Source: Halobellus sp. LT62 (GTDB lineage: Archaea; Halobacteriota; Halobacteria; Halobacteriales; Haloferacaceae). Taken from it: a stretch of DNA of 64,000 nt. The notes below the pieces were generated by a model. That model worked only from the letters and a program-made list of their open reading frames with translations, was not told the DNA's origin and did no database searches. The stretch lies in contig NZ_JAYEZO010000002.1 of NCBI RefSeq assembly GCF_037031285.1, positions 558,001 to 622,000 on the forward strand, in the 5' to 3' direction. Made by a program: the position numbers and the translations under genes. Positions 32,364 through 41,583 of this stretch are shown here, one piece after another. Every line of letters starts with the position of its first letter. Position 1 is the first letter of the stretch.

Positions 32364-34595
32364 ATGACTGACTCGAACGGGGAGCACGCGGACTTCCCCG
32401 AGGACGACGGACGCCGCCGTGTGTTGGGATATGCGGGGCTCGCGGCACTCCTCGGAAGCGGTGGGGCCGGTTCGTGGTACGTTTCGCGGCGGGAAGACAC
32501 TGGTAACGGGGACAGCGAGGGATACGTGTCGACGCCCGGCGACGACGAAGGCGTGGTCGACGCCCCCGAAGGGATTCCTGCGATCGTTGAGCGATACGCG
32601 CCCGACCTGTACTTCGGCGCGTTGGAGAAGTGGTATCCGACTGATCCGCGGCCGTATGTCGTCGAAACCGACGACGGGTCGGTCGTAGACGGGTTCGCCG
32701 CGCTCGAGGAGTACTCGGCGGCGTTCCGCGAGGCGGGCGCTCCGCCCGCGCCAACCGTGTTTTACAACGTCGTCGAGGCGGCAGCGGGGATCGACGCGGT
32801 GCAGTACTGGCTCTACTTCGCGTTCGATCAGTTCACCGTCAATTTCCACTGGCACGATTGGGAGCTGTTGCAGGTGTTCGTCGACCGGCAGACCGGCGAG
32901 CCGCTGTTGCTTTCGGCGAGCGCGCACTCGCGGAAGAGTCCGAACAACGAGTTCCTCGATCCGGCGATCCCCGAGGGATCGCGCCCGGGGATCCTCTCGG
33001 AGGTCGGCTCGCACTCCAGCGCCAGCGAGGTCAACGAACTCGTCCCGAGCTTCGAGCGGCTCCCGACCGCCGACCTCACCTCCGACGTGACCAACGACGT
33101 CATTGACGTCTCGTCATCGCTTCGCGGCCCGTTCGCGTACGGACTCCCGCGCGATGAGGGCGCTCGCCTCCCCTTCGTGCTCCCGGAGCTCGATGGCGTC
33201 CCACTCTACGAACACCCGTCGTTGTCGATCGATCGAGCCGACCTGATCGACGAACGCGTAACCGTCGGTTCGTGGCGTGGACTCCCGACGCCGCCTGCGG
33301 ACCTCCCGTTGCGCGAGCCCGGACTCGTGCTCGCTCATCCCGACAGCGCGATTGCGACCGACGAGGCGGATGCGACCTACGTGCTCGAACCGCTCGCTTC
33401 TCTCCAAGACGTCATCGACGATTTCGTCGGCCCGCAGTTGAGCTTCGAGTTCGCGATCCCAGGATTCGTCGAGGACGCGATCGCGAGCCACATCACGTCG
33501 GTCGGCATCCCGTGGGAACAGGAACGCTTCACTGACCCGCTCGCCGACGTGACCGATCCACGTCACCGGCGTCGGATCGACGGTGCCGAGCCTGCAGGGT
33601 TGCGGAACCGGCTCGTCGGACGGGTCCGACAGCTTCGCAGCGGTGTCGACGGCGCGCTCGACGGGATCAGCGATGGGGCACGGGACGCGGTCGCCGACGT
33701 CGCCAGCGTCTCGTTGTACGCGCCGCCGGTGGAGTTGGCCGCTCGCCTCGCGAGCGACGACCCGACCGCGGTGGTGACCCGTGGCGGGTCCTTCGGCTAT
33801 CTCCACGTCGAGTCCGGGCCGCATCTGCTCGTCGTCAACGGCCCGGGGATCGCGCCGCTCGCGGAGCGATTCGTCCACGAGGGCGGGCTCGTTCGAGCCG
33901 GCGACGACGGCGAACTCACGGTGGTTGCGACCGAGGACGCCGGGTGGATCCGAGGCGAGGCCCGGGAGACGACCGGGGTCTCGCGCGTCCGCGTGATCGA
34001 GGACTACGCGGGCGTCGTCTACGACGGCGAGCCGGTCGAGTCGGATCGCTTCGCGGTCGCGGTCCACCGCGAGGGTCGCTACACGGTGGAGGTCGTCGAC
34101 CGCGACGGTCGCCTCGGAGCGTATCGAGTCACTCCAGACTCCTTCGACGACGACGGGAACGCGATTCGAGCGGGGATCCGGACCGGTAAACTGTCTCTCA
34201 CGAGAACGCTTCGGGACGAACTCGACGAGTTGTACGTCCTCGCAGAGACGTTGGCGGGGGCCGACGCGGATGAGACGACCGATACAGCCGAGACGACTGA
34301 TACGGCGGACAGCGACACCGATCGCGACCGCACTGGAGATACCCAAGATTCGGTGCTCGATCGCCTCCGGCGTGCCGTCTCTCTCGCCGATGAGGCGGTC
34401 ACCGCCGCCGAAAACGGCGACGAGGGGACCACGGACGAGCGGCTCTCCTCGGTCGTTTCGGTGCTCTGGGACGTCCGTGAAACCCTCGTCGACGAGGGGC
34501 AGGGCGGCTACGACGACGAGGCTGTCGCGGCGATCGAGCCGAAAGTGGGTGCGGGGATCGACCGCGCGAACGTCGCGCGGGATGCGGATCTCTGA
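32364..34595 (+). CDS. Large Vps62-like protein with possible Tat signal
   Basis: A 743-residue haloarchaeal protein of unknown function. An arginine-rich, hydrophobic N-terminus (RRRVLGYAGLAALLGSGGAG) suggests a Tat signal or anchor. Residues about 70-260 contain VQYWLYFAFDQFTVNFHWHD, then WELLQVFVD, resembling the HEGDWE-type motif of Vps62/DUF946 proteins, and SEVGSHSSASEVN. The middle (about 280-450) is unassigned. A late region (about 470-600) looks beta-rich. Around 640-670 there is an Asp/Thr-rich linker (TDTAETTDTADSDTDRDRTG) and then a helical tail. Exported or surface-exposed location is inferred. There are no obvious operon partners. Confidence 0.7.
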   Translation: MTDSNGEHADFPEDDGRRRVLGYAGLAALLGSGGAGSWYVSRREDTGNGDSEGYVSTPGDDEGVVDAPEGIPAIVERYAPDLYFGALEKWYPTDPRPYVVETDDGSVVDGFAALEEYSAAFREAGAPPAPTVFYNVVEAAAGIDAVQYWLYFAFDQFTVNFHWHDWELLQVFVDRQTGEPLLLSASAHSRKSPNNEFLDPAIPEGSRPGILSEVGSHSSASEVNELVPSFERLPTADLTSDVTNDVIDVSSSLRGPFAYGLPRDEGARLPFVLPELDGVPLYEHPSLSIDRADLIDERVTVGSWRGLPTPPADLPLREPGLVLAHPDSAIATDEADATYVLEPLASLQDVIDDFVGPQLSFEFAIPGFVEDAIASHITSVGIPWEQERFTDPLADVTDPRHRRRIDGAEPAGLRNRLVGRVRQLRSGVDGALDGISDGARDAVADVASVSLYAPPVELAARLASDDPTAVVTRGGSFGYLHVESGPHLLVVNGPGIAPLAERFVHEGGLVRAGDDGELTVVATEDAGWIRGEARETTGVSRVRVIEDYAGVVYDGEPVESDRFAVAVHREGRYTVEVVDRDGRLGAYRVTPDSFDDDGNAIRAGIRTGKLSLTRTLRDELDELYVLAETLAGADADETTDTAETTDTADSDTDRDRTGDTQDSVLDRLRRAVSLADEAVTAAENGDEGTTDERLSSVVSVLWDVRETLVDEGQGGYDDEAVAAIEPKVGAGIDRANVARDADL

Positions 34596-34903
34596 TACGG
34601 ACTGTCCGTTCTATTCGCGGCACTCACAATCGATGAGCGTTCCGACCGTCCCGTCGAGCGGAGTATCACGCTGGTTCTACGGACGTAATCGGTCGTCAAC
34701 GCGACCTTTGCAGATCTAAGATCAGGTATGAGGCCTCGGCACTCATAGGGTTCGTCGTCGCCGAGTGCCACCCCGGCTCGGAACGGTGCCGTCGTCATCG
34801 GCCGGTCGGCTATTGAAAGTCGGCTTCAAAGAGCGTTGCGAGGTCGCGACGAACTGTCGAAGTCGACAACACCTATTTACTGGTCGAAATAATCGTTCCA
34901 TCG
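34596..34903. other. 308-bp intergenic region
   Basis: No gene seen. A hairpin with 7-bp arms GGCACTC (34738-34744) and GAGTGCC (34763-34769) lies in the middle, and a TATA-like CTATTTAC at about 34871 precedes the small membrane protein gene at 34904. The reading frames here are shadows. Confidence 0.5.
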
Positions 34904-35206
34904 ATGCCCTCCAAAATCCGCGACGTCCTGTTCAGCGAGCCGTCCGGCCGGCGAACGGCGGCGGTGATGTTCGCCGGCTCGCTCGCCTTCGTGGCGCTCT
35001 ACGCCTACAACTGGATCGTCGGCGAGTCCGTGTTCGTGGGCGGGCTCTTCCTGCTCGTCGGCTCCGGGGTATCCGGCATCGCGGAGTCACTTCCGAAAGA
35101 CCGGCGACGGGCCGCGGGCGTCTTCCGCATCGTCGCGATTCTCGTCTTGCTCTCGCTGATCGCCATCGTCGTCTTCGCTCCGCAGTTAATCGTCGGTAGT
35201 CGATGA
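34904..35206 (+). CDS. Hypothetical three-helix membrane protein
   Basis: A 100-residue protein with a short basic/amphipathic N-terminus (MPSKIRDVLFSEPSGRRTA) and three hydrophobic segments at about 20-38, 43-60 and 72-95. I recognise no family. It converges with the aIF2-beta gene, leaving 20 bases between stops. A TATA-like element about 30 bases before the ATG supports the start. Confidence 0.65.
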   Translation: MPSKIRDVLFSEPSGRRTAAVMFAGSLAFVALYAYNWIVGESVFVGGLFLLVGSGVSGIAESLPKDRRRAAGVFRIVAILVLLSLIAIVVFAPQLIVGSR

Positions 35207-35226
35207 ATTCCGCAGTGAACAGCCTC

Positions 35227-35835
35227 TCAGACGACGCGGCCGAACGCCAGCGTCCCGCTGGTCCGTTCGACGATCGCACGGACGGTTTGGCCCTCTTGCG
35301 CGCCGGAGATGAAGATGGTGAACTTGCCTTTCTCGGCGACGCCGTCGCCCTTGCGACCCGTGCCGGTGATCTCCAGTTCGTAGGTCTGGCCCTCTTCGAC
35401 GGCCGGACCGGACTGGGTCTGCGTCTTCGCGGCGCGCTTTGCGACCGGGCGGAACGCACCGCAGGCCTCACAGCGGAGCATATCCACGCCGTCCTCGGTG
35501 ACCAGTCGGGTGTCCGGCAGGCCGCACTCCGTGCAGGTGACGTACTCGGCGACGTACTCGTCGATGGCGGCCTCGAAGTCCGCGACGCTGAACGAGCCGT
35601 TGTAGCGCGCGCGGTCGTCGTCGAGCTGGCCGTTCGTCCCGAGTTCGCGCTGGACGTTCCGGTGGACGTGTTCGACGTCGCGACCGAGCGCGTCGGCGAT
35701 GTCACCGAGGTTCGTCAGCCGGGTGAACGCGCCGTCCGTCTCGCCTTGAGGATCGGGGATGCTGAGCCGTGACTGCTCCTCGTTCCGCTCCGGAAGGGCC
35801 TCAAGCGCCCTGTCGAGAGAGTCTGCGTAGTTCAT
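35227..35835 (-). CDS. Translation initiation factor aIF2 beta subunit with C-terminal TRAM domain
   Basis: A 202-residue aIF2-beta, part of the heterotrimer that brings initiator tRNA to the ribosome. The IF2B/IF5 fold (LTNLGDIADALGRDVEHVHR, then YNGSFSVADFEAAIDEYV) is followed by the C4 zinc ribbon (CTECG ... CEACG) and a TRAM domain (YELEITGTGRKGDGVAEKGK) that haloarchaeal versions carry. I use the ATG at 35835 (MNYADSLDRALEALPERN); the in-frame upstream part is arginine-rich noise. It is downstream of deoxyhypusine synthase on the same strand. Confidence 0.95.
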   Translation of the reverse strand: MNYADSLDRALEALPERNEEQSRLSIPDPQGETDGAFTRLTNLGDIADALGRDVEHVHRNVQRELGTNGQLDDDRARYNGSFSVADFEAAIDEYVAEYVTCTECGLPDTRLVTEDGVDMLRCEACGAFRPVAKRAAKTQTQSGPAVEEGQTYELEITGTGRKGDGVAEKGKFTIFISGAQEGQTVRAIVERTSGTLAFGRVV

Positions 35836-35915
35836 ACCTCCAAGAATGGGTGGGGCCGTAAAGCCGTTCCGTGTGTCGCGTTCGCGCACGATGCCCACGT
35901 GAACGATTCTCCTAC

Positions 35916-37073
35916 TTACTCCGGCGGTTCGCCCGCGCGCTCTCGCGCGGCCGCGACGACGAGCGGCAGCGTGACGGTCGCGTCGCCGACGACGGTGACG
36001 TTCCGCGCGGACTTCTCTAATTTGCCCCACGAGCGCGCCTCATCGAGCGTCGCCCCGGAGAGCCCGCCGGTGTGATCCGGATCCATCGTCAACTGGACGG
36101 CGTAGTCGTACGCGCCGGGGATCGTCAGCATCGTCTGCAGCACGTAGTTCTTCGGGACGCCGCCGCCGACGACCATCGCGCCCGCCTTCTCGGCGTCGAA
36201 GGCGAGATCGGAGAGGTGCGTCATATCGCCCAACGCGTCCAACCCGAACTCGGAGGTCTGCGAGTACACCCACGCTTGGATTCCCAACACCGAGTCCTGA
36301 ATCGCCGGGCAGTAGATCGGCACGTCGTTCTCGTACGCCGCGGCGGCGATGCCGGCGTCCTCGTCGACGTCGCGCTCGCGGTTCTGCTCCGCGTTCGCGC
36401 GACCCAATTCTTCGGTGAACTCTTGGATCGACACCCGGCGCTCGACGTTCGGAAAGACGTTCTCGCGGAGGTGCGACTCGAAGAGCGCGAAGTGCTCTTG
36501 GGGGAGATACACGTTATAAATCCGATCGACGCCCTCGTCGCGGAGCGACTCGTCGTGATCGCGAGGAGTTTCGCCCGTCGGCTCTGCGTCCGGTGCGGCG
36601 GGGTGGGGGTCGTGCGGCTCCACGCGGCCGTGGTGGTGCTTGCCGCCGATCGCCTCGATGGCGTCGTGCGTCAGGTTCGCGCCGGTCGTCACGAGGGCGT
36701 CGATGTGGCCGTCGCGAATGAGGTCGACGACGATCTGTCTCATTCCAGCGGGGACCATCGCGCCCGCGAGCCCGAAGAGGTTCGTCACGTCGTCGTCTGC
36801 GAGCATCTCCGCGTAGACGTCGACGGCGCTGTCGACGCTCGCCGCGCCGATGCCCGCCTTGCCGTACTCCTCGGCCAGTTCGCCGACGGTCATCCCGGCG
36901 CGAACCCGCGTGTGGCCGATCGGTGCCTCGTGGAACTCCTCGCGGTGCGGCGAGTGCTCGTCGCTCGCGTCGGCCTCGCCGTCTGCTCCGCGCGTACCGT
37001 CATCGGTTCCGCTCGCACCCTCGTCGCCTCCGGGTTCGTCGCCGTCGGCTCCGTGCTCGTGGTCGTCGGTCAT
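35916..37073 (-). CDS. Deoxyhypusine synthase-type enzyme
   Basis: A 385-residue NAD-dependent enzyme that modifies the hypusine lysine of aIF5A. Visible are VTTGANLTHDAIEAIGG, the VGGGVPKNYVLQ segment and the catalytic lysine in SWGKLEKSA (about K351). Two haloarchaeal oddities are a 45-residue acidic N-terminal extension and a His/Pro-rich insert (HHHGRVEPHDPHP) after residue 140. Work in Haloferax showed the haloarchaeal enzyme uses agmatine instead of spermidine, and the agmatinase-like gene in this cluster supports the same route here. It starts at the ATG at 37073. Confidence 0.93.
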   Translation of the reverse strand: MTDDHEHGADGDEPGGDEGASGTDDGTRGADGEADASDEHSPHREEFHEAPIGHTRVRAGMTVGELAEEYGKAGIGAASVDSAVDVYAEMLADDDVTNLFGLAGAMVPAGMRQIVVDLIRDGHIDALVTTGANLTHDAIEAIGGKHHHGRVEPHDPHPAAPDAEPTGETPRDHDESLRDEGVDRIYNVYLPQEHFALFESHLRENVFPNVERRVSIQEFTEELGRANAEQNRERDVDEDAGIAAAAYENDVPIYCPAIQDSVLGIQAWVYSQTSEFGLDALGDMTHLSDLAFDAEKAGAMVVGGGVPKNYVLQTMLTIPGAYDYAVQLTMDPDHTGGLSGATLDEARSWGKLEKSARNVTVVGDATVTLPLVVAAARERAGEPPE

Positions 37074-37148
37074 ACCGGTTCCTGTGCGACCCGATCGGTT
37101 ATGTCTCGCGATCCGTCGTTTCTCCCTTTCGCCGTCGGGACCGACCGC

Positions 37149-37919
37149 TCACAGCCCCGTCGGATGCGACAGTACGGTCGTCTCGACCCCCCACTCCGAA
37201 ACGAGGTCGGCGAGGGCTTCGACGCCGAACGTCTCGGTCGCGTAGTGACCGGCGAGGAAGACGTTGATTCCCGCCTCGCGCGCCTCGTGGTAGACCTGCT
37301 GCTTTCCTTCGCCGGTGATCAACGCGTCCGCGCCGGCGTCGACGGCCTCTTCGAGCCAATCGACCCCCGAGCCGGTGACGATCGCGACGTCGCGGATCTC
37401 GTCGGGACCGAAACCGAGCACGTGAGGCTCTCGACCGCCCGTGTCAAGCCCCGCGAGCCGGTCGCGGACGGCGTCGACAGACCGGGGCTTCGAGAGTCGT
37501 CCTCGCTGTCCGATCGTGACCGGTCCCAGCTCGCCGAACGGCTCTCTGGAGTCCTCGTCGAGCCCGAGGTGGTCGGCCACCCTCGCGGCGTTGCCCAACT
37601 CTTGGTGCCCGTCGAGCGGGAGATGCGAGACGTAGAGCGCGATGTCGTTCTCGACGAGCGCGGAGACGTTCTCGTACTCGCGGTCGGTTACCCGATCTAA
37701 CCCACCCCAGACGAGGCCGTGATGGACGACGAGGGCGTCGGCACCAGCGTCAGCGGCGTCCTCGATCGTCGCCGCCGCGGCGTCGACTGCGAACGCGATG
37801 TGGTCGATTTCACCCTCCTCGGGGCCGATCTGCAGGCCGTTCGGGCTGGCGTCGACGTCGGCGTACGTGTCGGTGTCAAGTCGATCGTCGAGTCTGTCGG
37901 CGAGCGTCGAGAGTTGCAT
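37149..37919 (-). CDS. Nif3-like dinuclear-metal protein
   Basis: A 256-residue Nif3/YbgI-family protein with the metal-binding histidines in VVHHGLVWG, the SHLPLDGH segment, and the C-terminal GEGKQQVYHEAREAGINV ... GHYATET motif. These proteins form toroidal hexamers and have been linked to GTP cyclohydrolase-type or NAD-related chemistry, but the role is unsettled. It lies between agmatinase and deoxyhypusine synthase on the same strand, with spacers of 36 and 75 bases. Confidence 0.92.
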   Translation of the reverse strand: MQLSTLADRLDDRLDTDTYADVDASPNGLQIGPEEGEIDHIAFAVDAAAATIEDAADAGADALVVHHGLVWGGLDRVTDREYENVSALVENDIALYVSHLPLDGHQELGNAARVADHLGLDEDSREPFGELGPVTIGQRGRLSKPRSVDAVRDRLAGLDTGGREPHVLGFGPDEIRDVAIVTGSGVDWLEEAVDAGADALITGEGKQQVYHEAREAGINVFLAGHYATETFGVEALADLVSEWGVETTVLSHPTGL

Positions 37920-37955
37920 ACCCCGAGCGAGGTGCGCCGGGTGCTTGTATCTGTA

Positions 37956-38798
37956 TCAATCCGCTGTGCCGGCGTGAGAGAACACGAACTCCCGCGTGAG
38001 CTTCGCCGCGAGCGACGCCGCTTGGCCGTCGTCGCGGTCGTTGACCTCCACGACGTCGAAGCCGGCGGCGTGCGGCGCGACCGTCCGGACGACGTCGCGC
38101 ATCGTTCGCGGATCGAGTCCGAACGGTTCCGGGGTCCCCGTCCCCGGCGCGAACCCCGGATCGGCGGCGTCGACGTCGACGCTCAGGTACGCGCTGCGAC
38201 CGTCGAGGTGGGATTCGAGGTCGAAATCAGCGACTTCTTCGGGCGCGACGACGGTCACGTCTTCCCCCTCGGCGCGCTCCCACTCCTCGGGAGAGCCGGT
38301 CCGCGCGCCGAGGATGATCGCCTCGTCGACGTCGGCGTCGACACCGTCCGCTCGGTCGTCTCCGTCCAGAACCCGCCGCGTCACGGTCGCGTGACTGTAC
38401 GGGTTCCCGTCGTATGTCTCACGGAGGTCGAGGTGTGCGTCGAGACAGACGAACACGTCGGGATCGGCGGCCGCCACTCCCGCGGCGGTCACGGTGTGTT
38501 CGCCGCCGAGGACGAGCGAGACGGCGTCGTCGGCGACGACGTCTCGGAGTTCGCCCGCGAGCCACGCGAGGTACTCGGGGGCGTCGTCCCACGCGCGGAC
38601 GTCACCGTGATCGTGGACGGAACAGTCGGAAAAACGCAGGTCGGTTCGCCGGTCGTAGTCGTCGAACGGCCGGGCGAACCGCCGGATTCTCTCGGGACCG
38701 AAGCGGGTCCCGGGTCGAAACGAAGTCGAGATATCCAGCGGCGCGCCCACGACGACGTACGCGGCGTCGGTCCGTGATGCGGTCGCCCCTGGGAACAT
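37956..38798 (-). CDS. speB: Agmatinase-family ureohydrolase (hypusine pathway)
   Basis: A 280-residue ureohydrolase with the manganese motifs GGEHTVTAAG, CLDAHLDLRETYDG and SVDVDAADPGFAPGTGTPEP. Agmatinases release urea from agmatine. In haloarchaea the homologue next to aIF5A has been shown to act in the agmatine-based hypusination route, removing urea from the agmatine-derived intermediate on aIF5A. The gene starts 6 bases after the aIF5A stop, so co-expression is very likely. Confidence 0.92.
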   Translation of the reverse strand: MFPGATASRTDAAYVVVGAPLDISTSFRPGTRFGPERIRRFARPFDDYDRRTDLRFSDCSVHDHGDVRAWDDAPEYLAWLAGELRDVVADDAVSLVLGGEHTVTAAGVAAADPDVFVCLDAHLDLRETYDGNPYSHATVTRRVLDGDDRADGVDADVDEAIILGARTGSPEEWERAEGEDVTVVAPEEVADFDLESHLDGRSAYLSVDVDAADPGFAPGTGTPEPFGLDPRTMRDVVRTVAPHAAGFDVVEVNDRDDGQAASLAAKLTREFVFSHAGTAD

Positions 38799-38804
38799 CT
38801 CCGA

Positions 38805-39179
38805 TCAGATGATCTTCCGCTGGCCCTCGTAGTCGAGGTATTCGATCTCGTCGTCGGGGTTGAGATCCTCGTCCTCGGGGATGCGCATCGTGAACGTCTG
38901 GTAGGTCTCGAGGTCCATAATCTGGGCGTCGTTATCGGTGACGGAGACGACCTGCCCCTGCTTGCGCTCGATGATCGGGACCCACACCTTCGCGTCGACG
39001 GGCTGACTCAGCGATCGCTTCTTGCCGTCGAAGACGCCGCGGCCCTCAATTCGGGCCTTCGCGCTGCCGTGCTTTCCGGGCTTTGCGGTGCTGTAGGCGT
39101 TGATTTTACAGGGCGACTGATCCATCATCACGTAGCTGCCTTCCTGCAGTTCGCGGACCTGCTTCTGCTCTTTCGGCAT
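38805..39179 (-). CDS. eif5a: Translation factor aIF5A
   Basis: A 124-residue aIF5A, which relieves ribosome stalling at difficult peptide bonds. The hypusine loop is [14 protein letters not shown] with the modified lysine at K36, followed by the OB-fold domain. It starts at the ATG at 39179 and is first in the row aIF5A, agmatinase, Nif3, deoxyhypusine synthase, aIF2-beta, which places the protein and both enzymes for its lysine modification together. Confidence 0.97.
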   Translation of the reverse strand: MPKEQKQVRELQEGSYVMMDQSPCKINAYSTAKPGKHGSAKARIEGRGVFDGKKRSLSQPVDAKVWVPIIERKQGQVVSVTDNDAQIMDLETYQTFTMRIPEDEDLNPDDEIEYLDYEGQRKII

Positions 39180-39305
39180 ACGTCGGGATTGACGTGTGGT
39201 CGGTATAAACGGTTTGGAAACGCCGCGAGGATCGGTGAAACGCCGGTCCCACTCGTCGGTCGGGGATCGGTCGCGCGACGTCGACCCCTTCGCGACGACT
39301 GACTG

Positions 39306-39758
39306 TCAGACGTCCTCGGCGTCGCCGTCGGTCGGACGGGGGGTAGGTCGCGCCACCGATTGTTCCTCCGAGTTCTCGCTCGGCCCGTCCTGCCGTCTGG
39401 TCAGGCTTCCGAGCACGCCCGCGACGACGTTCGGGAGGCTCGCGCTCAGGAGAATGGCTGTCGTGGCTTCGCCGGCGGTATCGAGCAGCGGCAAGATTAA
39501 CTCGATCGGAAACGGCAGCGGGGCGTCGGTGACGACCGATAGCGCGACCAAGCCGGGGATGAGGACGATCCCCCACGCCATCGCCGTCAGAAGCCCGTGC
39601 CACGCGCCGTCTGCGAGTTCCTCGCCCGCGAGGTAGCCCGCGAGCGCGCTCCCGGCCAGACCGCCCACGAGCGTCACGCGCCCCGTCACCGCGAAGACGA
39701 GTGCCTCGCTACAGGCCGCGAGTGCGAATCCGCCGGCGACGGCGCGCCACCGCGTCAT
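39306..39758 (-). CDS. DUF5518-like haloarchaeal membrane protein
   Basis: A 150-residue protein with about four hydrophobic segments (5-22, 26-46, 53-78 and 84-112) rich in Gly and Ala, and a disordered acidic tail (SENSEEQSVARPTPRPTDGD). It resembles the small haloarchaeal DUF5518 group; the assignment is from memory of the pattern and not certain. It starts at the ATG at 39758. Function unknown. Confidence 0.65.
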   Translation of the reverse strand: MTRWRAVAGGFALAACSEALVFAVTGRVTLVGGLAGSALAGYLAGEELADGAWHGLLTAMAWGIVLIPGLVALSVVTDAPLPFPIELILPLLDTAGEATTAILLSASLPNVVAGVLGSLTRRQDGPSENSEEQSVARPTPRPTDGDAEDV

Positions 39759-39893
39759 ACGTGACGGTCCCGCTACCCGCCGATAAACCTACGTGTCAAA
39801 TCCTCACCACTGATAACGTGGATCTCGGCCGTCGAGTCCGTGTTTTCACCGCCGAGTCGGCGCTTCCGGCTGCCGCGGCAGCGACGAAACCCG

Positions 39894-41564
39894 CTACCGC
39901 TCTCGATCGCGACGCTCGCGCATACTCTGCCGCGTGAACTGCGGCTTCGCGCGGATACCCTTTCTCGTCCGGAACGACCGATACAGCGCGACGAGCGGCG
40001 GTAGGGTCAACACCGCCGCGACGGCCGCCGGGAGCACGCTCGACGGCTCGAACGCGTAGAGGATCGCCGTCGAGAGCGCGCCGACCGCGGCGAAGAGCCC
40101 GTAGACGATCCGCCGGGCGAGCCGGTCGAGCACGTCGTTCTCGTCTTCGAGTCGCACGTTAACCGCGAGGTTCTCGTTCTCGACGCGGTCCAGCGCGCGG
40201 TTCAGTTTCGGCGGCACCTCGAAGAGCGCACGCGAGGTCTCTCGGACCTGTTTCCCGCCCTCTTCGATCAGTTGTCGGGCGGTCTCCTCGTAGTAGCCCT
40301 CCTCTCGGAGGTAGTCGGTCGCGACCGAGATGAAGTCGAAGTCGGGGTCGAGCGTCACGCAGACGCCCTCGACGACGGTCGCGACTCGCAGGACTAAGGC
40401 GAGGTCGCGGGGCAGCCGCAGCGGGAACTCGTAAATCGTCGATTCGACCTGCTCGATGATCTGCTGGACGCGGTACTGTTCGATGTCCTCCCCGCGCGCG
40501 TCGGCGATGGCCAACTCCATCACGTCGCCCATCACCTGTCGGTCGGCCTCCGGCGACAGCGTCCCCATCTCGATGAGCGTGTCGAGGATCGCGTCGATGT
40601 CTTGGTTCGCCACGGCGACGTAGAAGTCGATGATCTTCTCTTGGATGAACGGCTCGACCGTCCCCGACATCCCGAAGTCGTAGAAGATGATCTCGCCGGT
40701 GTCGGTGACCGCGAGGTTCCCGGGGTGCGGATCAGCGTGGAAGACGCCGTCGTCGACGATCATCTGCAAATAGACCCGCTGGAGCGTCGTCGCTAGCTCG
40801 GTCCGGTCGATTCCCTTCTCGTCGAGCGCGTCGACGTCGTTGATCTTCGTCCCCGGGAGGTACTCCATCGTCAGCACGCGCGGTCCCGACCGCGCCTCAA
40901 TCGGTCGCGGAATCCGGACCGTCGGATTGTCGGCGAAGTTGCCCTTGATCTCCTCGAGGATCCGTTTTTCCCGACTGTAGTCCATCTCCTGTCGGATCGT
41001 CTTCGCGAACTCGTCGGCGAGGTTGTCCAGCGAGAACGCGCGACCCTCCCCGATGAACCGCCGGATGATCGGGATCGACCACCGAAGCACGCGGAGGTCG
41101 GCCTCGACGAGTTCCTCGATACCCGGTCGTCGAACCTTCACTGCGACGGGTTCGCCGTCGTAGCGGGCGGTGTACACCTGCCCGAGACTCGCGCCGCTGA
41201 TCGGCTCGCGGTCGAAGTCGTCGAACGCGTCGTCGACGGGGCCGAGTTCCGCTTCGAGCACCTGTTTCGATTCGGCCCACGGCGCGGGCGGAACGTCGTC
41301 TTGGAGGCTCGACAACACGTCGATGTACTCTTTCGGGAGGATGTCCGGGCGCGTCGACAGCAGCTGTCCGAGCTTGATGAACGTCGGCCCCAGCGTCAAG
41401 AGCGAATCGAGCAGCACTTCGGCGCGTCGGATCCGCGTCTCCTCGCCGACCCTCCGACGGCCGCCGAACAGGACGTACCGTCGACGGTCGCGAGTGTAGG
41501 CGACGATCAGCGGGAAGAACTGCCGGACGACGAGGAAAAACCGCCAGTACGCACGGAGGTTCAC
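39894..41564 (-). CDS. ABC1/UbiB-family atypical kinase
   Basis: A 556-residue AarF/UbiB protein, a membrane-associated atypical kinase or ATPase tied to quinone metabolism. Motifs are LGPTFIKLGQLLSTRPDILP (KxGQ), SGASLGQVYTARYDGEPVAV (A-rich loop and lysine), VFHADPHPGNLAV and IIFYDFGMSG (metal site). Two C-terminal hydrophobic segments (about 495-540) anchor it. The start is the GTG at 41564 (VNLRAYWRFF); the extra N-terminal frame overlaps the Hsp20 gene. The Hsp20 stop is 19 bases upstream, so they form an operon. Confidence 0.92.
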   Translation of the reverse strand: MNLRAYWRFFLVVRQFFPLIVAYTRDRRRYVLFGGRRRVGEETRIRRAEVLLDSLLTLGPTFIKLGQLLSTRPDILPKEYIDVLSSLQDDVPPAPWAESKQVLEAELGPVDDAFDDFDREPISGASLGQVYTARYDGEPVAVKVRRPGIEELVEADLRVLRWSIPIIRRFIGEGRAFSLDNLADEFAKTIRQEMDYSREKRILEEIKGNFADNPTVRIPRPIEARSGPRVLTMEYLPGTKINDVDALDEKGIDRTELATTLQRVYLQMIVDDGVFHADPHPGNLAVTDTGEIIFYDFGMSGTVEPFIQEKIIDFYVAVANQDIDAILDTLIEMGTLSPEADRQVMGDVMELAIADARGEDIEQYRVQQIIEQVESTIYEFPLRLPRDLALVLRVATVVEGVCVTLDPDFDFISVATDYLREEGYYEETARQLIEEGGKQVRETSRALFEVPPKLNRALDRVENENLAVNVRLEDENDVLDRLARRIVYGLFAAVGALSTAILYAFEPSSVLPAAVAAVLTLPPLVALYRSFRTRKGIRAKPQFTRQSMRERRDRER

Positions 41565-41583
41565 CAACCTAGCCACCCGGCGA

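Noticed and set aside
33114-34346. 410-codon minus-strand frame opposite the Vps62-like gene
   Set aside because: No motif, Arg-rich, and the plus-strand frame is longer with coherent domain features.
36072-37700. 542-codon plus-strand frame across deoxyhypusine synthase and Nif3
   Set aside because: Runs antisense through two well-supported genes and has no domain-like content.
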